From Labilibacter marinus (lineage in GTDB: Bacteria; Bacteroidota; Bacteroidia; Bacteroidales; Marinilabiliaceae): 64,000 bases of DNA. A program made the position numbers and the translations under genes. Under the pieces are notes generated by a model. The model was not told the DNA's origin and searched no databases. It saw only the letters and a list, made by a program, of their open reading frames with translations. The stretch lies in assembly GCF_001659685.2 (NCBI RefSeq), contig NZ_LXYE02000012.1, positions 240,223-304,222 on the forward strand. Direction: 5' to 3'. Shown here piece by piece: positions 47,705 through 57,219 of this stretch (positions within the stretch are counted from its first letter, which is position 1; each line of letters opens with the position of its first letter).

Positions 47705-49198
47705 ATGATTATGAATTTATTAAAAAAAGGAATATTTACCTTATTTATAATAGGTCTTATAGCATCATGTGAAGTGGATAAAGAGATTAATCCATCGGAT
47801 GAAGATGCTGTAGGGAAAGGGCTTACAGAGATTACTTTTTCAAGCTTTGAGGCTGCTTCAGGTCCCGACGAGAATGGATTAGAAGATGGTACCTATTTTA
47901 CCGTAGTACCTTTAGCTATCGGAGTTACATCTTACTCTGTTGACTTTGGAAATGGAGAAACACCTGTAACTATTGGAGCAGGGGAGTCAGCTTCTTACGA
48001 CTATCCCAACGAAGTTAAAGAAGCTACCTATACGATAACCGTAGTTGCTAAAGCTGATGGTTTAGAAAGTGTTACTAAAACAGAAGATATACTAGTTGAG
48101 CATGAAGTTACAGCTGTAATGTCTGCTCCTGATTCGCCAACTGAAGGCCTTGAAGAAGTATTATCTATTTATAGTAATGGTATTGAGTACGATGGCGCTT
48201 TTATCTCGTACAGATATAAAGCCGGAGGAGTTGATTTTGCCAAAGGAAGTGCGCAACAGGGTGAAGTTACGATGGAATCAGGAAATAAAGTGATGCAATA
48301 TTCGAGACTTAGTACAGAGGTGGCAGCATCTATTGGGCTAGATGATATTGTTGTGGCTGATGCTTTTGGTTCTGGTGTTGCTGCTACACATTTATATTTA
48401 GATGTACATTCTGATTTTGCTGTGGGTATTGATAAGTTGAAATTAGTACTGGTAAATGGCGCTACAGAATATGACTATAGTATAGATTTAGTAGATGGCG
48501 AATGGATCAGTTTAGATTTAGATTTGGCTACTGATTTTTCAGAACCAGTGATTCAGTTTAACGAAATTAAATTTGAATTAGGAACTGAAGGTATGGCAAA
48601 GGATGCTGCAACGCTTAATATTGATAATGTGTATCTATCTAAGCCAATTACATCAGTTATTTTAAACGGAGCTTTCGATGCTAAAACAGATCATTGGAGA
48701 TTTACTGCATTCACGGATGGTACTACTACTCCTTTTGGTTCAAGTTCTGATGGTTCATGGACTAATTATGACGGAACTTCTAATGGTTCTAAAACACCAG
48801 GAGCAAAATGGACCGCAAGTCAATCAGGAGGTTATCTGCAAGGTTCTGGATCGAGATATGCATACCAGGCGCTTAAATTAATGCCAAATACGGATTATGT
48901 ATTAGAGTATGAATATGCTATAAAGAGTGATGAAGCCAATGATCCTATTGGAGGAAGAAGCATTGTTGGACTGATTTTGGATGAGCATTACATTGATGGT
49001 GCGGATGCTGTTAAAAACCTAGGTTCTAATTTAGGTAATCATGTTGGAACCATAGCAGAAGGCAAATTTTCTGATACCAGAGGAACATTAGTTCAAATTC
49101 CATTTACTACCAATGATAGTGGTGAAGTTGCGGTAATGTTTTATGCAGTAACTTCAGTAGATGCTTGGATTGATAATGTGAAAGTTTATCAAGACTAG
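47705..49198 (+). CDS. Surface lipoprotein with duplicated family of alginate-locus binding module
   Basis: 497 aa from the ATG at 47705 (47711 also possible); a frame start at 47648 would overlap the preceding gene. Lipoprotein signal MNLLKKGIFTLFIIGLIASC. PKD-like domain (~40-130), a middle beta-rich domain (~140-310) and a C-terminal ~180-residue module (ILNGAFDAKTDHWRF ... WIDNVKVYQD) paralogous to that of the preceding gene. SusF-like position; probable surface glycan-binding protein. Confidence 0.87.
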   Translation: MIMNLLKKGIFTLFIIGLIASCEVDKEINPSDEDAVGKGLTEITFSSFEAASGPDENGLEDGTYFTVVPLAIGVTSYSVDFGNGETPVTIGAGESASYDYPNEVKEATYTITVVAKADGLESVTKTEDILVEHEVTAVMSAPDSPTEGLEEVLSIYSNGIEYDGAFISYRYKAGGVDFAKGSAQQGEVTMESGNKVMQYSRLSTEVAASIGLDDIVVADAFGSGVAATHLYLDVHSDFAVGIDKLKLVLVNGATEYDYSIDLVDGEWISLDLDLATDFSEPVIQFNEIKFELGTEGMAKDAATLNIDNVYLSKPITSVILNGAFDAKTDHWRFTAFTDGTTTPFGSSSDGSWTNYDGTSNGSKTPGAKWTASQSGGYLQGSGSRYAYQALKLMPNTDYVLEYEYAIKSDEANDPIGGRSIVGLILDEHYIDGADAVKNLGSNLGNHVGTIAEGKFSDTRGTLVQIPFTTNDSGEVAVMFYAVTSVDAWIDNVKVYQD

Positions 49199-49222
49199 GG
49201 TTAATTAAATAATTGATTTACA

Positions 49223-50137
49223 ATGAAAAACTTCCGAAGAAATATATTACTACTTGGTTTAATAGCATTTCTTTCTGTTAACACTACTTCTCAAAACCAG
49301 AAGAGTAGTGTTACAGAATCGGAAAGTAAAATTGAAAAACGAGGCAAAAGGAAGACGAAGAAAGCTAAGCTTCCTAATATAGATTTAAAAAACTGGAAAG
49401 TAACTTTACCTGTATCAAACGATGCAGGTAAACCAGTTGAAATTGAACCTCCCGAGATTTTGAATTTTGCATCCATGGAAATCGCTAAACCATACATGTA
49501 TATTGATTCTACAAGAGGTGCTATTGTGTTTCATGCTAAGCCAACTGCCTCTACAACGAGAAACACCAAATATTCTCGTTCAGAATTAAGAGAGCAAATG
49601 GTTCCTGGTGAAAACAATGTGAATTGGACATTTAAGGATGGTGCTTACATGAAGGGGAAATTAGCGATGGAGGCAACAACCAGAGATTCAGATGGTAAAT
49701 ACCATAGAACTATTATTATGCAAATTCATGGTAGATTAACAAATGAGCAACGTGATTTAATTGGTGCTGATGATAATAATGCCCCACCTATCTTGAAAAT
49801 TTATTGGGATAATGGAAAAATACGGGTTAAAACAAAGGTGCTAAAAAATCCAAATGCTACATATAAAGGGATGCTGCATGAAGATGCTTGGGGAGATGAT
49901 AAGGGCTTTAATTTTGAACAAGAAGTAGGCTTTAGAAAATTCACTTTAGAGGTTAAAGTTTCTGATGGAAAGATGGTGGTTATTTTAAACAAAAACGAGT
50001 TTAAAGTGTACGAAAACATTCACATGAAAAAGTGGGGAATTTTTGAAAACTACTTTAAAGCCGGAAATTATTTTCAAACTAGAGATGAGGGAGCTTATTC
50101 TAAAGTGAGGTTTTACGAATTAAGTGTTAGTCATTGA
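49223..50137 (+). CDS. Alginate lyase, polysaccharide lyase family 7
   Basis: 304 aa with signal peptide (MKNFRRNILLLGLIAFLSVNTTSQ). All three PL7 signatures are present: R119-S-E-L-R123, Q167-I-H169 (QIH) and Y277-FKAGNYFQ285. His169 and Tyr283 are the expected catalytic pair. QIH variants often act on polyguluronate or mixed blocks. A basic linker of ~25 residues (KIEKRGKRKTKKAKL) follows the signal peptide. Last gene of the SusCD-SGBP group. Confidence 0.95.
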   Translation: MKNFRRNILLLGLIAFLSVNTTSQNQKSSVTESESKIEKRGKRKTKKAKLPNIDLKNWKVTLPVSNDAGKPVEIEPPEILNFASMEIAKPYMYIDSTRGAIVFHAKPTASTTRNTKYSRSELREQMVPGENNVNWTFKDGAYMKGKLAMEATTRDSDGKYHRTIIMQIHGRLTNEQRDLIGADDNNAPPILKIYWDNGKIRVKTKVLKNPNATYKGMLHEDAWGDDKGFNFEQEVGFRKFTLEVKVSDGKMVVILNKNEFKVYENIHMKKWGIFENYFKAGNYFQTRDEGAYSKVRFYELSVSH

Positions 50138-50293
50138 TTTTTTGGTTCGACTTAAGAAAGTGACTAAACAATTACAAGAATAAAAAGAAAATGAATTCCT
50201 GGCTTAGGGCAAAATCAGGAATGTTATTAGAAGTTGTAAGTTGATTGCCATTGGCTTATAACAAATTGAGTTTATAGTTTTTGAGTAGGTAGC

Positions 50294-50347
50294 GTGGCGC
50301 ACTAACATAACTAGGGCACTTTTTTTTAGTGCGCCACTTATCTTAAA
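50294..50347. repeat. Long-loop hairpin GTGGCGCACTAA / TTAGTGCGCCAC
   Basis: Perfect 12-bp arms (50294-50305, 50336-50347) around a 30-nt loop that contains a T8 run. It sits 50 bp before the start of the second PL6 gene. Arm TTAGTGCG matches the hairpin at 41867-41890, so the SusCD-PL7 operon is flanked by related palindromes. The T run inside the loop is not positioned for ordinary termination. Confidence 0.65.
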
Positions 50348-50397
50348 AATAAATGAATAGAAGACTTGTCAATCAGGATTCTGTAAATAAATTACAT

Positions 50398-52638
50398 ATG
50401 ACATCATTCAATAAAATATTAGTTGTTTTATCCTTAGTACTGTTTTTTTGCAGCTGTGCAGATAAGGGAGTTATTAAGGTTAAAAATGTAGAAGAGTTTA
50501 ATGTGGCAGTTAAAAATGCCTTGCCAGGTGATGTTATACAAATGGCTAATGGTGTTTGGAAAAATACTGAGCTTAAATTTGATGCTAAAGGAACGGCTGA
50601 AAATCCAATTCAGCTAGTGGTGGAAGAAAGGGGAAAAGTTAAATTAGAAGGACAATCTAGAATTAATATTAGTGGAGAGCATTTGATTGTTAATGGATTA
50701 GTTTTTACGAACGGACATACGCCGGCAAGCGAAGTAATTTCGTTTAAAAAGAAAAAAGGAGTTTATGCTAATAACTGTCGTGTAACAGAATGTGTTATTG
50801 ATAATTATAATCCAATCGAAAGAATGGAATCAACCTATTGGGTATCGTTATATGGAAAAAATAACCGTGTAGATCATTGTTACCTAGTGGATAAAAGAAA
50901 TAAAGGTGTTACCATGGCAGTTAGAATGGTGGATGAAGCTTGTCGTGAAAACAACCATCGAATTGACCATAACTATTTTGGCTACAGACAAAATTTAGGA
51001 GCGAATGGCGGAGAAACACTTCGTATCGGAACTTCTCATTACTCACTATCTACAAGTGCAACTCAGGTAGATAGCAATTACTTCGAAAGTTGCGATGGTG
51101 AGCACGAAATTATTTCAAACAAATCGTGTGGAAACCAATTTATTGATAACACTTTTTATGAGTGTAGAGGAACATTAACTTACCGTCATGGAAACGATAA
51201 TGTTTCAAAAGGAAATTTCTTTATCGGAAATAATAAAGAATATACAGGTGGAATCAGAATCATCAATAAAAGAAATAAAGCAATTAATAACTATTTCAGC
51301 GACTTAAAAGGATACCGTTTCAGAGGTTCGTTAGTAATTATGAATGGTGTGCCTAATTCGGCTATTAATCGTTATCACCAAGTAGATGGAGGTGTATTTG
51401 CAAACAATACATTTGTAAACTGCGATCATATTCAATTGTGCTCAGGAAGCGATGAAGAACGATCGGCTGTTCCAATCAATTCAGTTATCGAGAACAATGT
51501 TTTCTATCACGATAACTCGGATAATATTTTTACAGTATTTGATGATATTTCAGGTATTGAATTTAAGAAGAATATCATTGGCAAAAACCTAAAAAATATT
51601 GATAACAAATTAACCGTAACTAACTTAAAAGTTATTGAAAACGAATTTGGTTTTAAAATACCGCAAGTAGAAGAAGGAATTGGATCTACATTAGTAAAAC
51701 CAGCTGCAACAGCGGACAATACAGGAGTTAGTTGGTACCCTAAAGCTAAAGGGGAAATGCAGTTTAATACAGGAAAAACGATAGAGGTAAAAGCTGGAGT
51801 AAATACTTTGTTTGATGCGATTGTTACAAGTCAGACAGGAGATGTTATAGTGCTGAGTGAGTCTGGCGATTATGTTATGGATAAGATGATGGAATTAACG
51901 CATCCTATTACTATTAAATCTGCTACTAAAGAAATAAAACCTGTTATAAAATCGAGTAAAGCAGAGATGTTTTTGATTGCCAATGGAGGAGGTTTAAAAC
52001 TTCAAGGTATTGAGATAAATGGAGCCGAATCGCCTGATTATGCTGGTAACAGTATGGTAAGTACAAGTCATTATTCAATGAACTGTAATTACAAGTTTTT
52101 AATGGAAGATTGCCAGGTAACTGATTTAGATGTAAACCACTCGTTTGATTTCTTAAAAGTGTATAAAAACACCATGGCCGATTCTATTTTAATACGCAAC
52201 TGCCAGTTCTCCAATATTACAGGAAACATCATGTTACTGAATAAGGAAAAGGATGACTTAGGAATTTATAATGCAGAGTATGTTGTAATTGAAAATTCAG
52301 AATTTAAAGATGTAAAAGGTTCTGTACTGAATTTATATCGTGGAGGAACCGACGAAAGTACATTTGGTCCAGCTTTAAAAATAGATGGATGTGTTTTAAG
52401 CAATGTTGGATTCGGTAAACGAAATAAAACAGGTTCAGCCATTTATACGCATGGTGTTCAGGTTAATAATATCTCCAACCTAAAAATTGATAATAGTCAT
52501 TATCTGGATTTATACATGACCAACGGAGAACCTATTACCAATTTAACCAATATAGAAATCAATAATTCAAAAGGGTTTAAATACAATAATCAGTCTTTTA
52601 CTGCGAATGGTGTAAAAGTTAATGGATCTGTTTTTTAG
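50398..52638 (+). CDS. Alginate lyase, polysaccharide lyase family 6, two-domain lipoprotein
   Basis: 746 aa from the ATG at 50398, which begins the lipoprotein signal MTSFNKILVVLSLVLFFCSC; the ATG at 50353 adds a hydrophilic tail that would spoil it. N-terminal PL6 beta-helix with K242 (ISNKSC) and R263 (YRHGND), spacing 21, plus a second C-terminal beta-helix (from ~460), as in two-domain PL6 enzymes of the AlyGC type. Lipid anchoring contrasts with the T9SS-tailed PL6 at 39091. Confidence 0.94.
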   Translation: MTSFNKILVVLSLVLFFCSCADKGVIKVKNVEEFNVAVKNALPGDVIQMANGVWKNTELKFDAKGTAENPIQLVVEERGKVKLEGQSRINISGEHLIVNGLVFTNGHTPASEVISFKKKKGVYANNCRVTECVIDNYNPIERMESTYWVSLYGKNNRVDHCYLVDKRNKGVTMAVRMVDEACRENNHRIDHNYFGYRQNLGANGGETLRIGTSHYSLSTSATQVDSNYFESCDGEHEIISNKSCGNQFIDNTFYECRGTLTYRHGNDNVSKGNFFIGNNKEYTGGIRIINKRNKAINNYFSDLKGYRFRGSLVIMNGVPNSAINRYHQVDGGVFANNTFVNCDHIQLCSGSDEERSAVPINSVIENNVFYHDNSDNIFTVFDDISGIEFKKNIIGKNLKNIDNKLTVTNLKVIENEFGFKIPQVEEGIGSTLVKPAATADNTGVSWYPKAKGEMQFNTGKTIEVKAGVNTLFDAIVTSQTGDVIVLSESGDYVMDKMMELTHPITIKSATKEIKPVIKSSKAEMFLIANGGGLKLQGIEINGAESPDYAGNSMVSTSHYSMNCNYKFLMEDCQVTDLDVNHSFDFLKVYKNTMADSILIRNCQFSNITGNIMLLNKEKDDLGIYNAEYVVIENSEFKDVKGSVLNLYRGGTDESTFGPALKIDGCVLSNVGFGKRNKTGSAIYTHGVQVNNISNLKIDNSHYLDLYMTNGEPITNLTNIEINNSKGFKYNNQSFTANGVKVNGSVF

Positions 52639-52646
52639 TAGAGGAT

Positions 52647-52690
52647 GCCCTGAAGGGGCAAAATATATTAGCCCAGGGCAGCGCCCTGGG
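52647..52690. repeat. REP-like double hairpin
   Basis: GCCCTGAAGGGGC (52647-52659) followed by CCCAGGGC-AGC-GCCCTGGG (52672-52690), a GC-rich perfect 8-bp stem in an AT-rich spacer just after the PL6 stop. The form 'GCCCAGGGCAnCGCCCTGGG' resembles dispersed REP-type repeats of Bacteroidota; I recall the pattern but cannot verify copies here. Confidence 0.65.
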
Positions 52691-52815
52691 AATACACAAG
52701 AAGACAATCGGTGCAATTACCAAGCAAGTGAATATACAAATTCATTTTGCACCGAAACTGGAAGAATAGTAGGTTAGAAACAGGAAGTAAGAGAATTAAA
52801 AAAACACTGTTTTAA

Positions 52816-55041
52816 ATGAAACAAAAAATAATACATATAACTGGAATAATCACTTTAGGAGTATTGCTGACTTTATGCGTACCGCATCAATCAGAAGAAA
52901 GCTCTCCGAACGTAATTTTAACTAGTCAAGGTGTAAGTGATATCCGAAATGAACTCGGCAAACTTCCTTTGTTGGATAAGTCATATGATAGATGGGTAAA
53001 AGTGCTGGAAGATGACATGGCTTTAGGAGTTAATGTTCCAGTGCCTAAAGATCCTGCTGGGGGATATACGCATAATCGCCACAAGCAAAACTACATTAGT
53101 ATGTATGGCGCAGGTTTGTTATGGCAACTAAGCGGCGATGAAAAATATGCCATATTTGTAAAAGATATGTTATTGGAATATGCCGATATGTATCCAAGTC
53201 TTGGAGCTCATCCTGTAGAAAAATCATATGCCAGAGGAAAGTTATTCTGGCAACAACTGAACGAAGCGGTTTGGTTAGTATACACGTCTCAGGCGTACGA
53301 CTGTATCAAAAGTTACTTGTCGGAGGAGGATAGGAAAAAGATTGAAGCAGACCTGTTGATACCTTATGCCAATTTGTTATCAGTGGAGTCTACCTACGTA
53401 TTTAATCGTATCCATAACCATGCGGTTTGGGCTGCAGCTGGCGTTGGTATGGCTGGTTATGCGATGGATAACGAAGAAATGGTTCATAGAGCATTATTTG
53501 GAATTGAGACCGAAGAACACAAGGATAAGCCTAAGGGATACTATGCACAATTAGACTTGCTTTTTTCGCCAGATGGGTATTATACAGAGGGGCCATACTA
53601 TCAGCGTTATGCACTATTGCCTTATGTGTTGTTTGCACAGGCTATTGAAAACAATAATCCAGCGTATAAAATATTCGAGTATAGAGGACAAATTTTAAGA
53701 AAAGCAACCTTGGTTACCCTGCAAATGACCAATACCGATGGTAAGTTTATGCCATTTAATGATGCTTTAAAAGATATGAGTTTTAGAGCTCCGGAATTGA
53801 TTAATGCCGTAAATATTGTATACAATGAATTCCCTGAATCAAAGCAGTTGTTATCTGTAGCAAAAGCACAAGGTAGAGTGGCTTTAACACAGGCTGGTTT
53901 GCGTGTTGCAAAGGATTTGAATAATGGTGAGGCACAGCCATTCCAGTGGTTATCTATGGAGTTGAACGATGGAGCCGATGGTAAACAAGGTGCTGTAGGA
54001 ATACTTCGTGCAGATGCTAATAAAGATGCTGCGTGTGTGGTTATGAAATACGCACAGCATGGTATGGGACACGGACATTTCGATCGTTTAGGCATTATGA
54101 TGTACGATAATGGTAATGAGATTTTATCGGATTATGGTGCGGCCAGATATGTAAATGTTGAATACAAGCATGGCGGCAGATATCTACCAGAAAACAAGAC
54201 CTGGGCTAAACATACCGTAGCGCATAATACGGTGGTAATGGATAAAACCACTCAGTTTAATGGCGATTATAAAACGGCTGATAAGGTATCTGGAGAAAAA
54301 TGGTTTTTCAATATTGAAAATGAGCATATCTCCATTATGAGTGCCAAAGAAAATAATGCTTATGGAAGTGCCCAAGCACAAAGAACTGTAGCAGTAATCA
54401 AGGACAAGGATTTATTTGAATTTCCATTGGTAGTGGATGTGTTTAAGATTGATGATGATAAAAAGCACACTTACGATTTACCTTTTTATTATAAAGGCAA
54501 GTTATTATATACCAATGCCGACTATACCAATTTTACAACGCAAAGAGGAACCATGGGTGATGATTTTGGTTACCAGCACCTTTGGAAAGAAGGTCAGGGC
54601 AAAGCATCAACAGATAATTTTCAAACGGTATGGTTTAACGAAGGTCGTTTTTATACCATGACCACTGAAGCACAAGCCGATGATGAAATATTCTATACAA
54701 GAATTGGAGCCAACGATCCTGAGTTTTCATTGCGAAATGAAACAGGCCTTTTATTCCGACGCTCTAATCAATCATCCACTTGTTTTGCTAGTGCACTTGA
54801 GGTACATGGAAATAAAAATTTTGATACCGAGCTGGTAGAAAATCAAGTAGGTATTGTTAAAGGAGTAAAGACCCTTTTAAATAATAAAGCATATACAATT
54901 GTAGAGATACAAACGGTTAAAAATAGCTCGATAGTATTGGCAATTTCCAATTCAACAAATGCCCCTTCTGAGGAACATAACATGAACATCGCAGACAAGC
55001 AATATACTTGGAAGGGGCCTTATAAACTGTTTAAAAAATAG
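52816..55041 (+). CDS. Oligoalginate lyase, polysaccharide lyase family 17
   Basis: 741 aa exported (probably periplasmic) exolyase that releases unsaturated monouronate from alginate oligomers. The alpha/alpha toroid (~60-380) contains FNRIHNHAVW with N201-H202 and GYYTEGPYYQRY (255-264). The C-terminal heparinase II/III-like beta-sandwich contains HGMGHGHFDRLGIMMYDNG. Cys21 within TLCVPHQ may be a lipobox. It stands between the surface PL6 and the cytoplasmic KdgF step. Confidence 0.95.
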   Translation: MKQKIIHITGIITLGVLLTLCVPHQSEESSPNVILTSQGVSDIRNELGKLPLLDKSYDRWVKVLEDDMALGVNVPVPKDPAGGYTHNRHKQNYISMYGAGLLWQLSGDEKYAIFVKDMLLEYADMYPSLGAHPVEKSYARGKLFWQQLNEAVWLVYTSQAYDCIKSYLSEEDRKKIEADLLIPYANLLSVESTYVFNRIHNHAVWAAAGVGMAGYAMDNEEMVHRALFGIETEEHKDKPKGYYAQLDLLFSPDGYYTEGPYYQRYALLPYVLFAQAIENNNPAYKIFEYRGQILRKATLVTLQMTNTDGKFMPFNDALKDMSFRAPELINAVNIVYNEFPESKQLLSVAKAQGRVALTQAGLRVAKDLNNGEAQPFQWLSMELNDGADGKQGAVGILRADANKDAACVVMKYAQHGMGHGHFDRLGIMMYDNGNEILSDYGAARYVNVEYKHGGRYLPENKTWAKHTVAHNTVVMDKTTQFNGDYKTADKVSGEKWFFNIENEHISIMSAKENNAYGSAQAQRTVAVIKDKDLFEFPLVVDVFKIDDDKKHTYDLPFYYKGKLLYTNADYTNFTTQRGTMGDDFGYQHLWKEGQGKASTDNFQTVWFNEGRFYTMTTEAQADDEIFYTRIGANDPEFSLRNETGLLFRRSNQSSTCFASALEVHGNKNFDTELVENQVGIVKGVKTLLNNKAYTIVEIQTVKNSSIVLAISNSTNAPSEEHNMNIADKQYTWKGPYKLFKK

Positions 55042-55132
55042 AGAATAATAGATTATAAACATTAAGTCGGGTGGTTAGAGGTTTTAGTCTGACGTCATTA
55101 ACTCCAACTACTTGATACTAATTTTAAAAAAT

Positions 55133-55504
55133 ATGAAACGATCAAGCGAAAAATTTATTACAACAGCAAACATGGAGTGGGAAGAACTTGGAGGCGGAGT
55201 AAGTCGCAAGTTTTTAGGATGGGACAATCAAATTATGATGGTTCAGGTAAAGTTTGAAAAAGGAGCAGAGGGAACACCTCATGATCATTTCCATACACAA
55301 GCTACATACTGTGCCAGCGGTAAATTCGAGTTTAATATTGATGGTGAAAAGAAGATTGTTGAAGGTGGTGATGGAGTGTATATTGAACCTAATCTAGTAC
55401 ATGGTGCGCTATGTTTAGAAGCGGGTATTCTAATTGATGTATTTGCTCCGGTTCGCGAAGACTTCCTAGATGGTAGTGGCGTATCATATTTTGGCAAGAA
55501 ATAA
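55133..55504 (+). CDS. kdgF: KdgF-like cupin, unsaturated uronate linearisation
   Basis: 123 aa single-domain cupin from the ATG at 55133; an upstream TTG at 55112 is less likely. Metal ligands H50, H52 and probably Q56 (HDHFHTQ) and H90 (LVHGAL). KdgF converts the delta-4,5-unsaturated monouronate from PL17 into the open-chain ketouronate (DEH). Position right after the PL17 gene strongly supports this. Confidence 0.9.
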   Translation: MKRSSEKFITTANMEWEELGGGVSRKFLGWDNQIMMVQVKFEKGAEGTPHDHFHTQATYCASGKFEFNIDGEKKIVEGGDGVYIEPNLVHGALCLEAGILIDVFAPVREDFLDGSGVSYFGKK

Positions 55505-55531
55505 ATACTAATAGACAAAAGTATAAAGACG

Positions 55532-55584
55532 AAAGTATAAAGATGTTGTTTGTTTATAAGTTATGTAAATCATCTTTATACTTT
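55532..55584. repeat. Intergenic inverted repeat AAAGTATAAAGATG / CATCTTTATACTTT
   Basis: Perfect 14-bp arms (55532-55545, 55571-55584), 25-nt loop, between kdgF and the MFS gene. Further AAAGTATAAAG / CTTTATACTTT copies extend both arms. Related words occur at about 58010-58113. Confidence 0.7.
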
Positions 55585-55611
55585 ATACTTTAATCTTAAT
55601 ACTAAAAGAAT

Positions 55612-57075
55612 ATGAAAATTAAAGGATTACGTTGGTGGATAATAGGTTTGATAATGCTTATTACCGTTATAAACTACTTAGATAGAGGAACGCTTAACTA
55701 TATGTGGGTGGCCAATATTGAGTACTCTGTAGTAGATGCTATTGATGTAAATCAGAAGGAAAATCAGGCGGAATTTATTGCCCAAGACAATACTTATCGT
55801 TTGTATACTAAAAGAGGGGAAGAGTTTATTCAGAGAGCAGACTACCTTACCTTTAAAAAAGAAGGACAGATAGCGGTAAACCGTCAAGGAATGGCTTATG
55901 AATTAGGCATTGTTGAAGAAGGAGCTTCGCCTGAAGAAGCCTCGAGACAAGCGAAAGAACAATTGGGGATTATTACCATATTCTTTATGATTGCCTATGG
56001 TTTTAGTCAACTTTTTTCAGGAAAATTATACGACAAAATAGGAACTCGAAAAGGTTTTGTGATTTCGGTATTATTATGGGGTACGGCGGATGCGCTTACT
56101 TCTTTGGCAAGAGGAAAAGTCTCCTTAACAGGGTTTCGGATGATGCTTGGATTAGGTGAGGCCGGACCATGGCCAGGAGCAACGAAAAGTAACGCAGAAT
56201 GGTTTCCTCAAAAGGAACGCGCATTTGCGCAAGGTTTATTTGGTGCAGCAGCTTCTATAGGTTCAATATTGGCTCCTATTATCATTTTAATGTTATATAT
56301 GTCTATTGGCTGGAAAATGACTTTTATTGTTGTTGGGGGCTTAGGTATTGTATGGCTAATTCCTTGGTTAATCATTAATAAAAAAGGACCCAAAGAGCAC
56401 AAATGGATTACCGAAGAAGAAAGAGAATATATTTTAAGTGGTCAGCCAGAATCTAAAGTTAGCAATGAAGTAGGAAAAACTTGGGGCCAATTATTGTCCA
56501 ATAAAAAGAATTACTCTGTGATTTTGGGTCGCTTTTTTCTTGATCCAATTTGGTGGATGTTTGTGACCTTTTTACCAATGTATTTAGTCGAAGAATTTGG
56601 TTTAAACATTAAAGAATTAGCCTTTTCCGCTTGGATTCCTTATGTAGGAGCAATGGTGGGTAGTATTGCTGGAGGTTGGTTTTCAGGATTCTTAATTCGC
56701 AAAGGTGCAACGGTTGATAAAGCACGTAAAAGAGCTATGCTTCTGGGTGGATGTATCATCATCCCATCTGTAATAGCATCAGTTATGGTTCCAAATGCAG
56801 TATTGGCTGTTGTTTTAATGGCTTTCGTATTGGGCGGTTTCCAATTTATGATGACAAATATTCAGACTTTACCGAGTGATTTACACGGAGGAAAGTCAGT
56901 AGGATCCTTAGCTGGTTTAGGTGGAGCATCTGCAGTGCTAGGAACAATTTTAGCCATTAGTTTTGCCGGTTATATTTCGAGCTGGCCATTATTATTCGGG
57001 TTATTGGGCGCATTAGTTCCACTATCATTACTGTCAATTTACGTAACCGTAGGTAAGATTGAGCCAATTGAATAA
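55612..57075 (+). CDS. MFS uronate transporter (ACS/ExuT-like)
   Basis: 487 aa inner-membrane symporter for the monouronate or DEH (inferred). The start matches ExuT-type carriers (RWWIIGLIMLITVINYLDRGTLNYM), and GKLYDKIGTRKGF is the MFS loop 2-3 motif. GLGEAGPWPGATKSNAEWFPQKERAFAQGLFGAAASIGSI is family-typical. An unusual ~80-residue hydrophilic stretch (about 33-110) is inserted between TM1 and TM2 where relatives have a short periplasmic loop. Confidence 0.93.
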   Translation: MKIKGLRWWIIGLIMLITVINYLDRGTLNYMWVANIEYSVVDAIDVNQKENQAEFIAQDNTYRLYTKRGEEFIQRADYLTFKKEGQIAVNRQGMAYELGIVEEGASPEEASRQAKEQLGIITIFFMIAYGFSQLFSGKLYDKIGTRKGFVISVLLWGTADALTSLARGKVSLTGFRMMLGLGEAGPWPGATKSNAEWFPQKERAFAQGLFGAAASIGSILAPIIILMLYMSIGWKMTFIVVGGLGIVWLIPWLIINKKGPKEHKWITEEEREYILSGQPESKVSNEVGKTWGQLLSNKKNYSVILGRFFLDPIWWMFVTFLPMYLVEEFGLNIKELAFSAWIPYVGAMVGSIAGGWFSGFLIRKGATVDKARKRAMLLGGCIIIPSVIASVMVPNAVLAVVLMAFVLGGFQFMMTNIQTLPSDLHGGKSVGSLAGLGGASAVLGTILAISFAGYISSWPLLFGLLGALVPLSLLSIYVTVGKIEPIE

Positions 57076-57219
57076 TAAGTAAAAATATTAAAAGAAAACG
57101 TTTGATGTGTTTCTCAATTACCTGCTGGTTGTCATTATTGGTAGTAATTAAACCAGCAGGTATTGAGTTTATCATCTGGATAGATAATAAGATTTAGAAA
57201 TTTAAAAATAATAAAAGTT

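Noticed and set aside
53622..54095. 157-aa frame antisense to the PL17 gene
   Set aside because: Shadow of the PL17 coding sequence; Cys/Pro/Ser-rich with no family likeness.
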